From positions 1 to 10,899 of the forward strand of contig DYHU01000115.1 in NCBI GenBank assembly GCA_020724025.1: a stretch of 10,899 nt of DNA, written 5' to 3'. The DNA is from Syntrophorhabdus sp. GTDB lineage: Bacteria > Desulfobacterota > BSN033 > UBA1163. The stretch's first letter is position 1; each line of letters starts with the position of its first letter. A program made the position numbers and the translations under genes. The notes beneath the pieces were generated by a model that saw nothing but the letters and a program-made list of their open reading frames with translations, did no database searches and was not told where the DNA came from. Positions 1 to 7,111 of this stretch are shown here, piece by piece.

Positions 1-2
1 AA

Positions 3-125
3 TTACATTGTAAGATTCACGATGGAAAGATCAAACTGATTCCATACGAGATTGACCGATTGATGCCCACCTGGGGCAACTTCATCACCGGTTTATTTAA
101 ATATCTTGGATGCGATAAGAATTAG
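3..125 (+). CDS. C-terminal end of an unidentified protein (5' truncated by window edge)
   Basis: An open frame runs from the window edge to a TAG at 123-125, giving the last 40 residues of a protein. The tail is mixed hydrophobic and charged, with a ...PYEIDRLMPTWGNF... stretch, and ends in GCDKN. I do not recognise the family. It points the same way as the hydrolase and radical SAM genes that follow, 94 bases upstream of the next start, so it may be their operon partner. A sulfatase would be expected near a sulfatase-maturase, but nothing in these 40 residues shows that. Confidence that it is coding rests on the open frame and context only. Confidence 0.5.
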   Translation, partial: LHCKIHDGKIKLIPYEIDRLMPTWGNFITGLFKYLGCDKN

Positions 126-219
126 CCACACCTTCTTCCTTCCCATTCAAGACGGAGGAATATTGTAAAAAGGAAATTTCATGAAGAATCAATCTTAATT
201 TAAAAAGGAGGGCGAGGAT

Positions 220-1077
220 ATGGACATTCATCATCAGAACCGGAATAGAAAGGAGAGTTTTTCAAGGCGAATGTTTCTGAAAGTTGTTGGATGGTTAACC
301 GTGTCAGGTGCAATCGGGAAAATACAGGGAATCGCCCATTCACAGGAAAAACAAGACGTTATATCTGAGAATGTCCGGTTTGAGGGCAAAGGGATAACGC
401 TGGGCGGTTATCTTTCCAAACCTGCCGGAAAAGGGCCCTACCCAGGTGTAATCGTGATTCATGAAAACAGAGCGATCACGGATTATATTAGAAACGTTAA
501 CAAAAACCTTGCAAAAGAAGGATATGTAAGCCTTGCCGTTAATCTTGTATCCCGCAGTCTCGGCCCGGATTATCCCGGCGATACCGATGAGGCGCGTGAA
601 GCCCTGGGTAAACTATCGGACGCTGATGCAATGGCTGATTTGGATGCGGGCGTCGAATATCTTAAACGGCAACCTGTCGTATTTACGAATTCGATTGGCT
701 GTATGGGATTTTGTATGGGCGGAAGATTTTCTCTCCTTTTTGCTGCCCACAGAAAAGATTTAAAGGCGGCTGTGGTCTTCTATGGCCGTCCAATAAACAA
801 AATAACCCCTTTGCAGCCAAAATCACCGATTGATGTTGTGCCGGAACTTACCGTCCCGCTTCTCGGAAATTACGGAGAAGCGGATGCCGCCATTCCTGTT
901 GATGATGTCAAAAAACTTGAAGAAGAATTGAAGAAAAACAATAAGATATTTGATATAAAAATATACCCGAACGCAAAACACGCATATCACAGAGAAGGGC
1001 CGAATTACCATGAAGCGGCTGCAAAGGATTCATGGAAACGGGTTCTGGACTGGTTTACAAAATATCTGAAGAAATAA
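220..1077 (+). CDS. Tat-exported dienelactone hydrolase family protein
   Basis: This is an alpha/beta-hydrolase of the dienelactone hydrolase family, 285 residues. Family members hydrolyse lactone or ester bonds with a Cys-Asp-His triad. The nucleophile elbow reads GFCMGG with Cys165. The acid is probably Asp222 in GEADAAIP and the base His254 in NAKHAYH. The N-terminus carries a twin-arginine signal, SRRMFLKVVG (Arg16-Arg17), followed by a short hydrophobic run to about residue 40, so the folded enzyme is probably exported to the periplasm. The mature domain (about 50-285) has the usual family length. The ATG is preceded by AAGGAGGG at good spacing. The radical SAM gene follows closely on the same strand. 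The substrate is unknown; real dienelactone breakdown is not implied, because most family members are general hydrolases. An oddity is Arg169 four residues after the nucleophile, giving C-M-G-G-R. Confidence 0.9.
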   Translation: MDIHHQNRNRKESFSRRMFLKVVGWLTVSGAIGKIQGIAHSQEKQDVISENVRFEGKGITLGGYLSKPAGKGPYPGVIVIHENRAITDYIRNVNKNLAKEGYVSLAVNLVSRSLGPDYPGDTDEAREALGKLSDADAMADLDAGVEYLKRQPVVFTNSIGCMGFCMGGRFSLLFAAHRKDLKAAVVFYGRPINKITPLQPKSPIDVVPELTVPLLGNYGEADAAIPVDDVKKLEEELKKNNKIFDIKIYPNAKHAYHREGPNYHEAAAKDSWKRVLDWFTKYLKK

Positions 1078-1100
1078 GTCCCGAAAGGATCGGTTCATCA

Positions 1101-2198
1101 ATGACCCACCCGTTGAGCCTTTTGATAAAACCTGTGTCTGCGGATTGTAATATGCGATGTCAATATTGCTTTTACATACGCCCCAGTGATCCCTATCGTT
1201 CTGAGCCGCATCCTATCATGAACGATCTAACCCTCCGAACAATGATAGCCGGATACATGAAATCAGCCGGAAGGAGCGCCTCATTTGGCTGGCAGGGTGG
1301 GGAGCCCCTTCTGGCGGGTATCGATTTTTTTAAAAGGGCAGTCGAATATCAGCAGCGCTACGGTTTATCGGCACAGCTCGTAGGAAATAACCTCCAGACA
1401 AATGGCATCTTCCTCAACGACGAATGGGCCAAATTCTTCAAACGTTACAACTTCTTCATCGGGGTAAGTCTCGATGGGCCCGAAGAATATCACAACGCCT
1501 ACCGTCATTCGCTCAACGGACATAATAGTTTTCGCCAGACCATGAAAGGAATCGAGGCTCTCAGAAATCATCAGGTAGAATTCAGTATTCTCACCGTTGT
1601 AAATGATGTGACGGTTAAGAAGCCCGTGGAGATCTACCAATTTTTCATAAGAAATGAATTCTATTTTTTGCAGTTCATACCCTGTCTGGAAATGGACAGG
1701 GATACACAGGAAGTAAAGAACTACTCTTTAACTGTCCTGGATTACAAGGATTTTCTCTGTACCCTTTTTGATGTCTGGTATAACAAAGGGAAACCAGTTG
1801 CCTCAATAAGACTTTTCGAGAATATCCTTGCAATCTATTTGGGTATGGAACCCGAAGCGTGCGCATTCCATAACCAGTGTGGCAGTTATATTGTTGTTGA
1901 ATACAATGGGGATGTGTATCCCTGTGATTTTTTTGTGGAAGAGGAATGGATGTCAGGAAACCTTCTTGAAACACCGATTAAGGAGATCATTAACAACCAA
2001 AAGCTGCAGGCGTTCAATCGCCGTAAAGCTGAGCAATCATCCGGATGTCATCACTGTGAATGGAATTTTATATGCCATTTCGGATGTCAGCATTATCGCT
2101 TCGTTAATGGGAAAAATTATCTTTGTGATGCGTACAAGGAATTCTTCCGCTATACACAAAAGCGGTTTAATCTATTAAAAAGGAACTTCTCAACCTAA
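1101..2198 (+). CDS. Radical SAM/SPASM anaerobic sulfatase-maturating enzyme (anSME)
   Basis: This enzyme uses S-adenosylmethionine and iron-sulfur clusters to oxidise an active-site Cys or Ser of a type I sulfatase to formylglycine, in the cytoplasm and without oxygen. From the ATG at 1101 it is 365 residues. The radical SAM motif is C16-x3-C20-x2-C23, the SAM-binding GGEP is at 66-69, and the SPASM cysteines are C254, C260, C275, C316, C319, C325, C329 and C342. Their order and spacing closely follow the Clostridium perfringens enzyme, as I recall it, including an Asp right after the third SPASM cysteine (GDVYPCD, Asp276), the proposed catalytic base. An upstream in-frame ATG at 1032 would overlap the hydrolase gene by 46 bases. 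I prefer 1101 because the family starts just before this point and AAAGGAT lies about 11 bases upstream. It is probably cotranscribed with the hydrolase. No sulfatase is visible in the window. Confidence 0.9.
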   Translation: MTHPLSLLIKPVSADCNMRCQYCFYIRPSDPYRSEPHPIMNDLTLRTMIAGYMKSAGRSASFGWQGGEPLLAGIDFFKRAVEYQQRYGLSAQLVGNNLQTNGIFLNDEWAKFFKRYNFFIGVSLDGPEEYHNAYRHSLNGHNSFRQTMKGIEALRNHQVEFSILTVVNDVTVKKPVEIYQFFIRNEFYFLQFIPCLEMDRDTQEVKNYSLTVLDYKDFLCTLFDVWYNKGKPVASIRLFENILAIYLGMEPEACAFHNQCGSYIVVEYNGDVYPCDFFVEEEWMSGNLLETPIKEIINNQKLQAFNRRKAEQSSGCHHCEWNFICHFGCQHYRFVNGKNYLCDAYKEFFRYTQKRFNLLKRNFST

Positions 2199-2260
2199 CA
2201 CTTTATTGAAGCAACCCCTCGAAAATCATATAGTCGGTGCCAGGCAACGGTAATTCGGTA

Positions 2261-2386
2261 TTAATTTCTGGACAACCTCCGTTGTTCTCTCGTCTGTCTT
2301 TGTAGAAAATATTGCCATTCGTTATCCCTGAGATATTTGGATTCTTCTTTCAGCCTCTGTAGTTTATTGAATAGGACTTCGTTCAT
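2261..2386 (-). CDS. Possible small ORF (41 aa), unknown; perhaps a remnant
   Basis: A 41-residue frame starts at an ATG (2386-2384) and ends at TAA (2263-2261), just beyond the hairpin 3' of tRNA-Leu. Its composition looks protein-like: an amphipathic, charged helix beginning MNEVLFNKLQRLKEES, then an Arg/Gln-rich end. The first part faintly recalls the start of HepT/DUF86-type proteins, but this is only an impression. There is no convincing ribosome binding site, and the frame is cut where homologues of that type would continue. It may be chance or a decayed piece of an element inserted next to the tRNA. Apart from this, 2199-2407 shows nothing I can support. Confidence 0.2.
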   Translation of the reverse strand: MNEVLFNKLQRLKEESKYLRDNEWQYFLQRQTREQRRLSRN

Positions 2387-2407
2387 GGGGGATCATTGCT
2401 GTTTTGT

Positions 2408-2446
2408 AATAGGAGGGGTTGGAAGTTCCTTCCAACCCCTCCTATT
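2408..2446 (-). terminator. Perfect 18-bp hairpin immediately 3' of tRNA-Leu
   Basis: The arms 2408-2425 and 2429-2446 are exact reverse complements with a 3-base loop, and the lower half is GC-rich. The hairpin starts 1 base after the encoded CCA of the tRNA, so it most likely ends transcription or blocks read-through of the tRNA. It also lies downstream of the anSME gene on the other strand and could stop transcripts from both sides. Neither side has a proper T-run, so it is not a textbook intrinsic terminator. A processing or exonuclease-blocking role is possible. Confidence 0.5.
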
Positions 2447-2447
2447 C

Positions 2448-2536
2448 TGGTGCCTAGGGCCGGAGTTGAACCGGCACGGTGGGGGACCACCGAGGGATTT
2501 TAAGTCCCTTGCGTCTACCAATTCCGCCACCCAGGC
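2448..2536 (-). tRNA. tRNA-Leu (anticodon TAA), CCA encoded
   Basis: Read on the minus strand from 2536 it folds as a class II tRNA: acceptor GCCTGGG pairs with CCTAGGC (one G-T pair), the D arm contains GGTAGACGC, and the anticodon stem is AGGGA/TCCCT with loop CTTAAAA. This gives anticodon TAA at 2502-2500, reading the UUA codon. A long variable arm (CGGTGG/CCACCG) is typical for Leu. The T arm is GCCGG-TTCAACT-CCGGC. The discriminator is A and CCA is encoded at 2450-2448. It is 86 nt without CCA. It is a single tRNA gene with its own promoter upstream. Confidence 0.97.
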
Positions 2537-2582
2537 CTTCTTCGTGGCGCGTGAATCGTGACTTGTGGTTCGTAATGCATCA

Positions 2583-2609
2583 TTTATACTCTTTGGCGAT
2601 TTTTGTCAA
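2583..2609 (-). promoter_or_regulatory. sigma70-like promoter of tRNA-Leu
   Basis: On the minus strand a consensus TTGACA (2609-2604) is followed after 15 bases by TATAAA (2588-2583). Transcription would start near 2575, about 40 bases before the mature tRNA 5' end at 2536. The spacer is shorter than the ideal 17, but both boxes are strong and nothing else lies upstream of the tRNA. Confidence 0.6.
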
Positions 2610-2639
2610 GATATGCTAATAATTTAAATGGTGTTACGA

Positions 2640-2735
2640 ACACGGACACGTGGCACGCCTGCGGGCCCTGCTTTCGTCCCGCAGGGCGGGACTTCGCGCA
2701 GGCAGGCGAAACGCCTTTTGGCGTGCAGGCACGGT
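2640..2735. repeat. GC-rich intergenic element with nested inverted repeats
   Basis: This stretch between the tRNA promoter and ilvD is much richer in GC than its flanks and full of short inverted repeats. CCTGCGGG (2658-2665) pairs with CCCGCAGG (2678-2685), CGCCTGC (2656-2662) pairs with GCAGGCG (2701-2707 region), and ACGCC/GGCGT (2711-2723) forms a small hairpin. The edges carry CACG-type repeats on both sides (ACACGTGGCAC on the left, GGCACGGTCACG on the right). It resembles the mobile palindromic intergenic elements (REP/MITE-like) seen in many genomes. It could also fold in the ilvD leader RNA. It contains no gene. Confidence 0.5.
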
Positions 2736-2766
2736 CACGATATTCTTTAGGTGAAAGGAGAGATTC

Positions 2767-4422
2767 ATGCGATCAGATCAGATGAAGAAGGGGATTGAAA
2801 GAGCGCCCCATCGTTCTCTTTTTAAGGCCCTGGGATTAACCGATCGGGAGATTGAACAACCCATGATCGGCATTGCCAACTCTGCCAATGAGGTCATTCC
2901 GGGCCATCTCCACTTACAGCAACTCTCCGATGCCGTTAAAGCGGGAACCCGTATGGCAGGAGGAACCCCCCTCGAATTTTATACCATCGGCATCTGCGAT
3001 GGGATCATTATGGGACATGAGGGGATGAAGTATTCTCTCAGCTCCAGAGAATTGATCGCAGATTCTGTTGAGTCGATGGCCATGGCTTATCCCTTTGATG
3101 GTCTGGTCCTCATTCCGAACTGTGACAAGATTGTCCCCGGAATGCTCATGTCAGCCGCCCGCCTCAATATCCCGACGATACTGATCAGCGGCGGCCCCAT
3201 GCTGGCGGGTGAATTCCAGGGAAAGGAGATCGATCTCGCCACCGTCTTCGAATCGGTTGGAAAGGCAAAAACCGGGGAAATGAATGAAGCGGATCTGATG
3301 GAGATCGAAGGCTGTGCCTGTCCGGGAGTCGGCTCCTGTGCCGGAATGTTTACGGCCAACTCGATGAACTGCATTGCGGAGGTCCTGGGACTTGCCCTTC
3401 CCTATAATGGCACCATCCCTGCCGTCTTTGCCGATAGAATTCGACTCGCAAAGGAGGCAGGCATTCAGATCATGGAACTGGTTAAAAAGGATCTCCGACC
3501 CTCTACGATATTAACCAGGAAAGCATTTGAGAATGCCATCACCGTGGATATGGCCTTTGGAGGATCGACCAACACCTCGCTCCACCTGCCTGCCATTGCA
3601 AAGGAGGCAGGCATCGAACTCTCCCTCCAGACTTTTAACGAGATCAGCGAGAAGACCCCCCACCTCTGCAATATGTCGCCGGCTGGCCCCCATCATATTC
3701 AAGACCTTCACCGGGCTGGCGGTATCCCTTCTTTAATGATGGAACTCACTCGCCGGGATTTGATTCATCAGGATGGTCTTACCGTCAACGGAAAAACAGT
3801 CGGAGAGAATATCAAAGGAAAGAGGATCTTCAATCCGGAAGTGATCCGACCTGTTGAGAGACCCTACCACCCTGTTGGAGGATTGGTCTTTCTCTTTGGT
3901 AATTTAGCCCCGGAAGGGGCTGTTGTCAAACGGTCTGCTGTGGATGAATCCATGCTAAAGCACCGCGGGCCAGCAAGGGTCTTCGACTCCGAAGAGGAAG
4001 CCTTAAAGGCCATCCTCGCTAAAAAAATCCGAAAGGGTGAGGTCATCGTCATCCGGTATGAAGGGCCCAGAGGCGGCCCTGGAATGAGGGAGATGCTGGC
4101 TCCAACTTCTGCCATCGTCGGAGTGGGGATGGACCGCGAGGTTGCTCTGCTCACTGATGGCCGTTTTTCTGGGGCAAGCCGCGGGGCAGCCATCGGCCAC
4201 ATCTCTCCAGAGGCAGAAGGGGGAGGCCCGATTGCCGCGGTTCAAAACGGGGACATCATTGAGATCGATATCCCAGGCAAGAAACTTAGCCTCCTCATAT
4301 CAGAGGAAGAGCTGAAGAGGAGGCTTTCGCAATGGAAACCCCGGAAGAAAGAGCTGAAGGGTTATTTGAAAAGATATGCGAGGCTCGTTCAATCGGCCTC
4401 GGTTGGCGCTATCTTCGAATAG
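2767..4422 (+). CDS. ilvD: Dihydroxy-acid dehydratase
   Basis: IlvD dehydrates 2,3-dihydroxy-isovalerate and 2,3-dihydroxy-3-methylvalerate to the 2-keto acids that become valine, leucine and isoleucine. It is a cytoplasmic iron-sulfur enzyme. The 551 residues match the family over their full length. The opening [18 protein letters not shown] is typical of the shorter bacterial/archaeal form. Cluster cysteines are Cys119 in PNCDK and Cys191 in [14 protein letters not shown], with an extra CACPG just before. Lys121 of NCDK is the metal-binding lysine, and the catalytic serine region is GRFSGASRG at 466-473. The position where [2Fe-2S] relatives have a third cysteine reads [10 protein letters not shown], so this resembles the oxygen-labile [4Fe-4S] E. 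coli type. The ATG is 7 bases after AAAGGAG. It stands alone, without other ilv genes, and its end overlaps the convergent larA-type gene by 14 bp. Confidence 0.96.
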   Translation: MRSDQMKKGIERAPHRSLFKALGLTDREIEQPMIGIANSANEVIPGHLHLQQLSDAVKAGTRMAGGTPLEFYTIGICDGIIMGHEGMKYSLSSRELIADSVESMAMAYPFDGLVLIPNCDKIVPGMLMSAARLNIPTILISGGPMLAGEFQGKEIDLATVFESVGKAKTGEMNEADLMEIEGCACPGVGSCAGMFTANSMNCIAEVLGLALPYNGTIPAVFADRIRLAKEAGIQIMELVKKDLRPSTILTRKAFENAITVDMAFGGSTNTSLHLPAIAKEAGIELSLQTFNEISEKTPHLCNMSPAGPHHIQDLHRAGGIPSLMMELTRRDLIHQDGLTVNGKTVGENIKGKRIFNPEVIRPVERPYHPVGGLVFLFGNLAPEGAVVKRSAVDESMLKHRGPARVFDSEEEALKAILAKKIRKGEVIVIRYEGPRGGPGMREMLAPTSAIVGVGMDREVALLTDGRFSGASRGAAIGHISPEAEGGGPIAAVQNGDIIEIDIPGKKLSLLISEEELKRRLSQWKPRKKELKGYLKRYARLVQSASVGAIFE

Positions 4423-5830
4423 GAACGGCATAGGGGCCTTCCCGGATGAAGGCCATGGTGGGCTCGATTCCCCTCGCCCGGTATCGATCAACGGCAAAGA
4501 GGACCGCATTCTGGACCATCTCCTGGGCTTTTTCAAGAGAGGGTTTTATTCGCTTGCCTTTTAAAAAATCGAGACCGCAATGCCCTGGAAGAAGGCAGTA
4601 GTTCTTCCTCTCAATCTCAAGCGAACAGTAGATCAATCCCTCCTCCCCCACTTTTCTCAAAACCTTTCCCCAGACCTCCGGTTCCCACTGATCTTTGGTA
4701 AATTTCCAGGCGGGAGTTTTCAGCAAATCGAGATACACGTCCGGTCCCTGTAATTTCAGGAGGTGGAGTAAGGTCTTATATTCCGGTGACCCGATCTGTT
4801 CGAAATCTCGATTGTTGGCGGCAATGATGATCGTCCCTCCCTCTTTGACAGCCGGTAGGGCGCCTACGGCCGCCTTGGCTGTCTGGTAATGATCCCTTCC
4901 GACATATCCGCTATGGGTGAGCACGATATCGAACTCCTCCCTGAGAGGAATCTCCGCATAGCCCTTGATCAATTCAAAGGCCTTCATGTTCGCCTCGACC
5001 ATATCACCGGCGAAGACCCGCACGAGGCGCAGATCCTTGTCGAGATTGACATTGATCACAAAATCGACCCCAACGGTCCGGGCAACCTCCAGGGCCTCCT
5101 CATGGCAGGGATTCCCTTCGAGGACGAGGTTCGCCGCATTTGGATCTTCCAGATAGGTGGGACCATGAAACTTCTGTATGGTCTTCACATCGACCAGACC
5201 GGGGCAGACCGATTTTCTTCCTCCGGAGATGCCGGTAAAAAAATGACTTTCGACCAGTCCTGTGGCGATCTTCAAGTCGGCAACATAGAAATCCCGGTTG
5301 ACATAGACATGGGTTCCTCTTTTGGTCTTACCAATGCTTTCCAATAGGGCATTGTTCTCGCAATCGTGATCGAGAATCGTATACTGTTCAACAACCTCCC
5401 TCCCATACATCTCCACTTTCTCTTCATCGGTACTCGCTCGATGCATTCCCGTTGCCACGATGATCTTGATCTTCTCTTTCCTGATCCCTGAAGACTCCAA
5501 CCGTCTCAGCAAAGGGGGAAGAATGCCTGCTTCTCCCTGATAGGGAACAGGCCGGGTGATGTCGGATACCGCGATGGCCACGGACATCTCCTCCGGAGGC
5601 TTCCCTTTTTTACGGATGATCTCCTCCAGAGGAGGACTGCCGATAGGATTTAAGAATGCTTCCTCGATCGCCCCCTGAGGGTCCGCTAAAACAGGCATTT
5701 CCTTCATGGTCAACTCAACACAGCGTGGAGGCACCAGGATCTTCAATATATTCCGGCCAAACTCCACATCCACGGGCTTCCAATCCTTCGTGTCAATCTT
5801 TTTCAGCGCTTTCTTCAGATCGGGTCTCAT
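4409..5830 (-). CDS. larA: Nickel-pincer lactate racemase family protein (LarA-like)
   Basis: LarA racemises D- and L-lactate by hydride transfer to a nickel-pincer nucleotide bound covalently to a lysine; homologues act on other 2-hydroxyacids. Taking ATG 5830 the protein is 473 residues. The known Lactobacillus plantarum active-site residues H108, H174, K184 and H200 match H130 (ATGMHR), H196 (VESHFF), K206 (SGGRKS) and H222 with a constant offset of 22. Y294/K298 match Y315/K319, and the D72/R75 pair matches D90/R93. All cofactor ligands are therefore present and the enzyme should be active. The longer frame to 5944 adds 38 residues unlike the family; AAGGGA sits 8 bases before 5830, so I chose that start. 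LarB, LarC and LarE, needed to make the cofactor, are not in the window. The substrate (lactate or another hydroxyacid) cannot be decided from sequence. It is convergent with ilvD and divergent from the lipid A deacylase gene. Confidence 0.9.
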   Translation of the reverse strand: MRPDLKKALKKIDTKDWKPVDVEFGRNILKILVPPRCVELTMKEMPVLADPQGAIEEAFLNPIGSPPLEEIIRKKGKPPEEMSVAIAVSDITRPVPYQGEAGILPPLLRRLESSGIRKEKIKIIVATGMHRASTDEEKVEMYGREVVEQYTILDHDCENNALLESIGKTKRGTHVYVNRDFYVADLKIATGLVESHFFTGISGGRKSVCPGLVDVKTIQKFHGPTYLEDPNAANLVLEGNPCHEEALEVARTVGVDFVINVNLDKDLRLVRVFAGDMVEANMKAFELIKGYAEIPLREEFDIVLTHSGYVGRDHYQTAKAAVGALPAVKEGGTIIIAANNRDFEQIGSPEYKTLLHLLKLQGPDVYLDLLKTPAWKFTKDQWEPEVWGKVLRKVGEEGLIYCSLEIERKNYCLLPGHCGLDFLKGKRIKPSLEKAQEMVQNAVLFAVDRYRARGIEPTMAFIREGPYAVPIRR

Positions 5831-5867
5831 GGTCTCTCTCCCTTCAGCGGATTCAGAGATTTTCTTT

Positions 5868-5896
5868 AATTTAATATACAGAAATTCCCTTGTCAA
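5868..5896 (-). promoter_or_regulatory. sigma70-like promoter of the larA-type gene
   Basis: On the minus strand a perfect TTGACA (5896-5891), a 17-base spacer and TAAATT (5873-5868) stand about 40 bases before the start codon. Predicted initiation is near 5861, giving a leader of about 30 bases that holds the AAGGGA ribosome site. This also supports the shorter start, because the longer frame would begin upstream of the promoter. Confidence 0.65.
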
Positions 5897-5924
5897 AATA
5901 CATGATCCACAATACATGATCCAC
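5897..5924. repeat. Exact 14-bp tandem duplication between divergent promoters
   Basis: The sequence AATACATGATCCAC occurs at 5897-5910 and again without a gap at 5911-5924. The pair fills the space between the -35 box of the larA-type promoter (ends at 5896) and the -35 box of the deacylase promoter (starts at 5929). This placement suits a regulator or UP-type site acting on both genes, but a simple slippage duplication would look the same. Confidence 0.6.
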
Positions 5925-5928
5925 CCTC

Positions 5929-5957
5929 TTGACATTCCTCGCATTCCCGAATAGATT
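5929..5957 (+). promoter_or_regulatory. sigma70-like promoter of the LpxR-like gene
   Basis: A perfect TTGACA (5929-5934), a 17-base spacer and TAGATT (5952-5957) lie just before the coding region. Initiation near 5964 leaves a short leader with GGAGG (5968-5972) 7 bases before ATG 5980. This argues against the in-frame TTG at 5929, which would lie inside the -35 box. Confidence 0.6.
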
Positions 5958-5979
5958 GGCGGAAAATGGAGGGGGGCCC

Positions 5980-7065
5980 ATGACTACCAATGACCTGGGG
6001 ATCTCTGGACGAGGAAAGACGCTGAAGCACACCGTCATCTTTGCTTCCGCCATTGGTCTGACTCTTCTGTTCTACTTCTTATCAACTGCTTACGCCGATC
6101 CGGCAGATAAAAACCAGACTATTGTCTTTTATCTTGAAAATGATTATTTCGGAGGAACGGATCGCCACTACACGAATGCCTTCCGGCTCACATGGATTTC
6201 CCAGGACTTGACGGAATACGATGAGGATACGCGCCTTCCCCGCTGGGGATTGCCCATCATCCGGAAACTTCCTCTGGTCAACCGGCCCGGCTACCAGCGC
6301 AACATAGGCCTCTCTCTGGGGCAGAACATCTACACCCCTGAAAACATCTCCCGAAGGGACCTGATCAAAGACGACCGCCCTTATGCGGGTTGGACCTATC
6401 TTGCCCTCACCTTTCACGTTAAAAACACAGTTAAACTGGATGTCTTCGAAGTGACGATGGGAATTGTCGGGCCCTCCTCGCTGGCAGAGGAAACACAGAA
6501 AATCGTTCACGGATGGCTCGAAAGTAAAGATCCCAAAGGATGGGATCATCAACTCAGGAATGAACCTGGCCTCACTATCGGCTGGCAACGAAACTGGCGG
6601 CTTTTAAGCAGAGGATTGGGGAACGATTTTGGCTTCGATTTCATCCCCCATATCGGTGGGGTTGCCGGTAACGTATCCACCTACGCCAACATTGGCGGAG
6701 AGATACGTTTTGGATACAATCTCCCTATTGACTTTGGCACCTCTTTCATTCGATCAGGAAGTGGCATCGAAGCGCCGGCGGATGTGACGGATCCCAGGCT
6801 TCGCAGTCGAAAAAACTTTGGGATTCACCTATTCGCCGATGTGGACGGCCGTTTCGTAGCCCGAAACATATTCTTAGATGGGAATACATGGAAAGAGAGC
6901 CACCGGGTTCACAGAAAAGCATGGGTGGCCGACATGGCCCTCGGGTTCTCGGTGTTGTACAAACGTCTGAAGCTCAGCTATGCCCATGTTTACCGGACAA
7001 AAGAATTTGATGGTCAGGACCAGAGTCAGCTATTTGGCTCCGTCACCCTGGCCATTACTTTCTGA
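5980..7065 (+). CDS. Lipid A deacylase, LpxR family (DUF2219), outer-membrane beta-barrel
   Basis: LpxR proteins are outer-membrane barrels that remove the 3'-acyloxyacyl chain of lipid A in a calcium-dependent reaction. From ATG 5980 the protein has 361 residues. It has a signal peptide (positive to Lys16, hydrophobic core 18-36, likely cut after STAYA39), a family start motif YLENDYFGGTDRHYTN with Asn54-Asp55 matching the catalytic Asn-Asp of the Salmonella enzyme, then DDRPYAGW (131-138), IVHGW with His177 as the likely catalytic histidine, and LRNEPG (192-197). The chain ends in Phe after alternating hydrophobic strands, the usual signal for barrel insertion. It runs divergently from the larA-type gene. 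It implies an outer membrane with lipopolysaccharide. Whether it truly removes 3'-chains is inferred from family only. Confidence 0.88.
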   Translation: MTTNDLGISGRGKTLKHTVIFASAIGLTLLFYFLSTAYADPADKNQTIVFYLENDYFGGTDRHYTNAFRLTWISQDLTEYDEDTRLPRWGLPIIRKLPLVNRPGYQRNIGLSLGQNIYTPENISRRDLIKDDRPYAGWTYLALTFHVKNTVKLDVFEVTMGIVGPSSLAEETQKIVHGWLESKDPKGWDHQLRNEPGLTIGWQRNWRLLSRGLGNDFGFDFIPHIGGVAGNVSTYANIGGEIRFGYNLPIDFGTSFIRSGSGIEAPADVTDPRLRSRKNFGIHLFADVDGRFVARNIFLDGNTWKESHRVHRKAWVADMALGFSVLYKRLKLSYAHVYRTKEFDGQDQSQLFGSVTLAITF

Positions 7066-7111
7066 CCAACTTAAAGCTTTCTCCTACCACCCATCTCTTT
7101 CCGCCCAGTCC

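Noticed and set aside
181..198. Five-codon ORF (MKNQS) with AAGGAAA upstream, before the hydrolase gene, as a leader peptide
   Set aside because: Too short, with no run of regulatory codons and no attenuator hairpin between it and the gene; probably chance.
2337..2561. Open frame of 74 codons on the plus strand
   Set aside because: It runs antisense through the tRNA-Leu and the hairpin; no protein-like features.
2640..2735. CRISPR or riboswitch in the GC-rich region before ilvD
   Set aside because: No regularly spaced repeats, and no riboswitch class or T-box features (no specifier loop or antiterminator consensus) could be recognised.
4889..5347. 152-codon plus-strand frame inside the larA-type gene
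   Set aside because: It is antisense to a well-supported coding region with all active-site residues in place; a shadow frame.
6082..6588. 168-codon minus-strand frame inside the lipid A deacylase gene
   Set aside because: Antisense shadow of a recognised gene with no ribosome site or family match.
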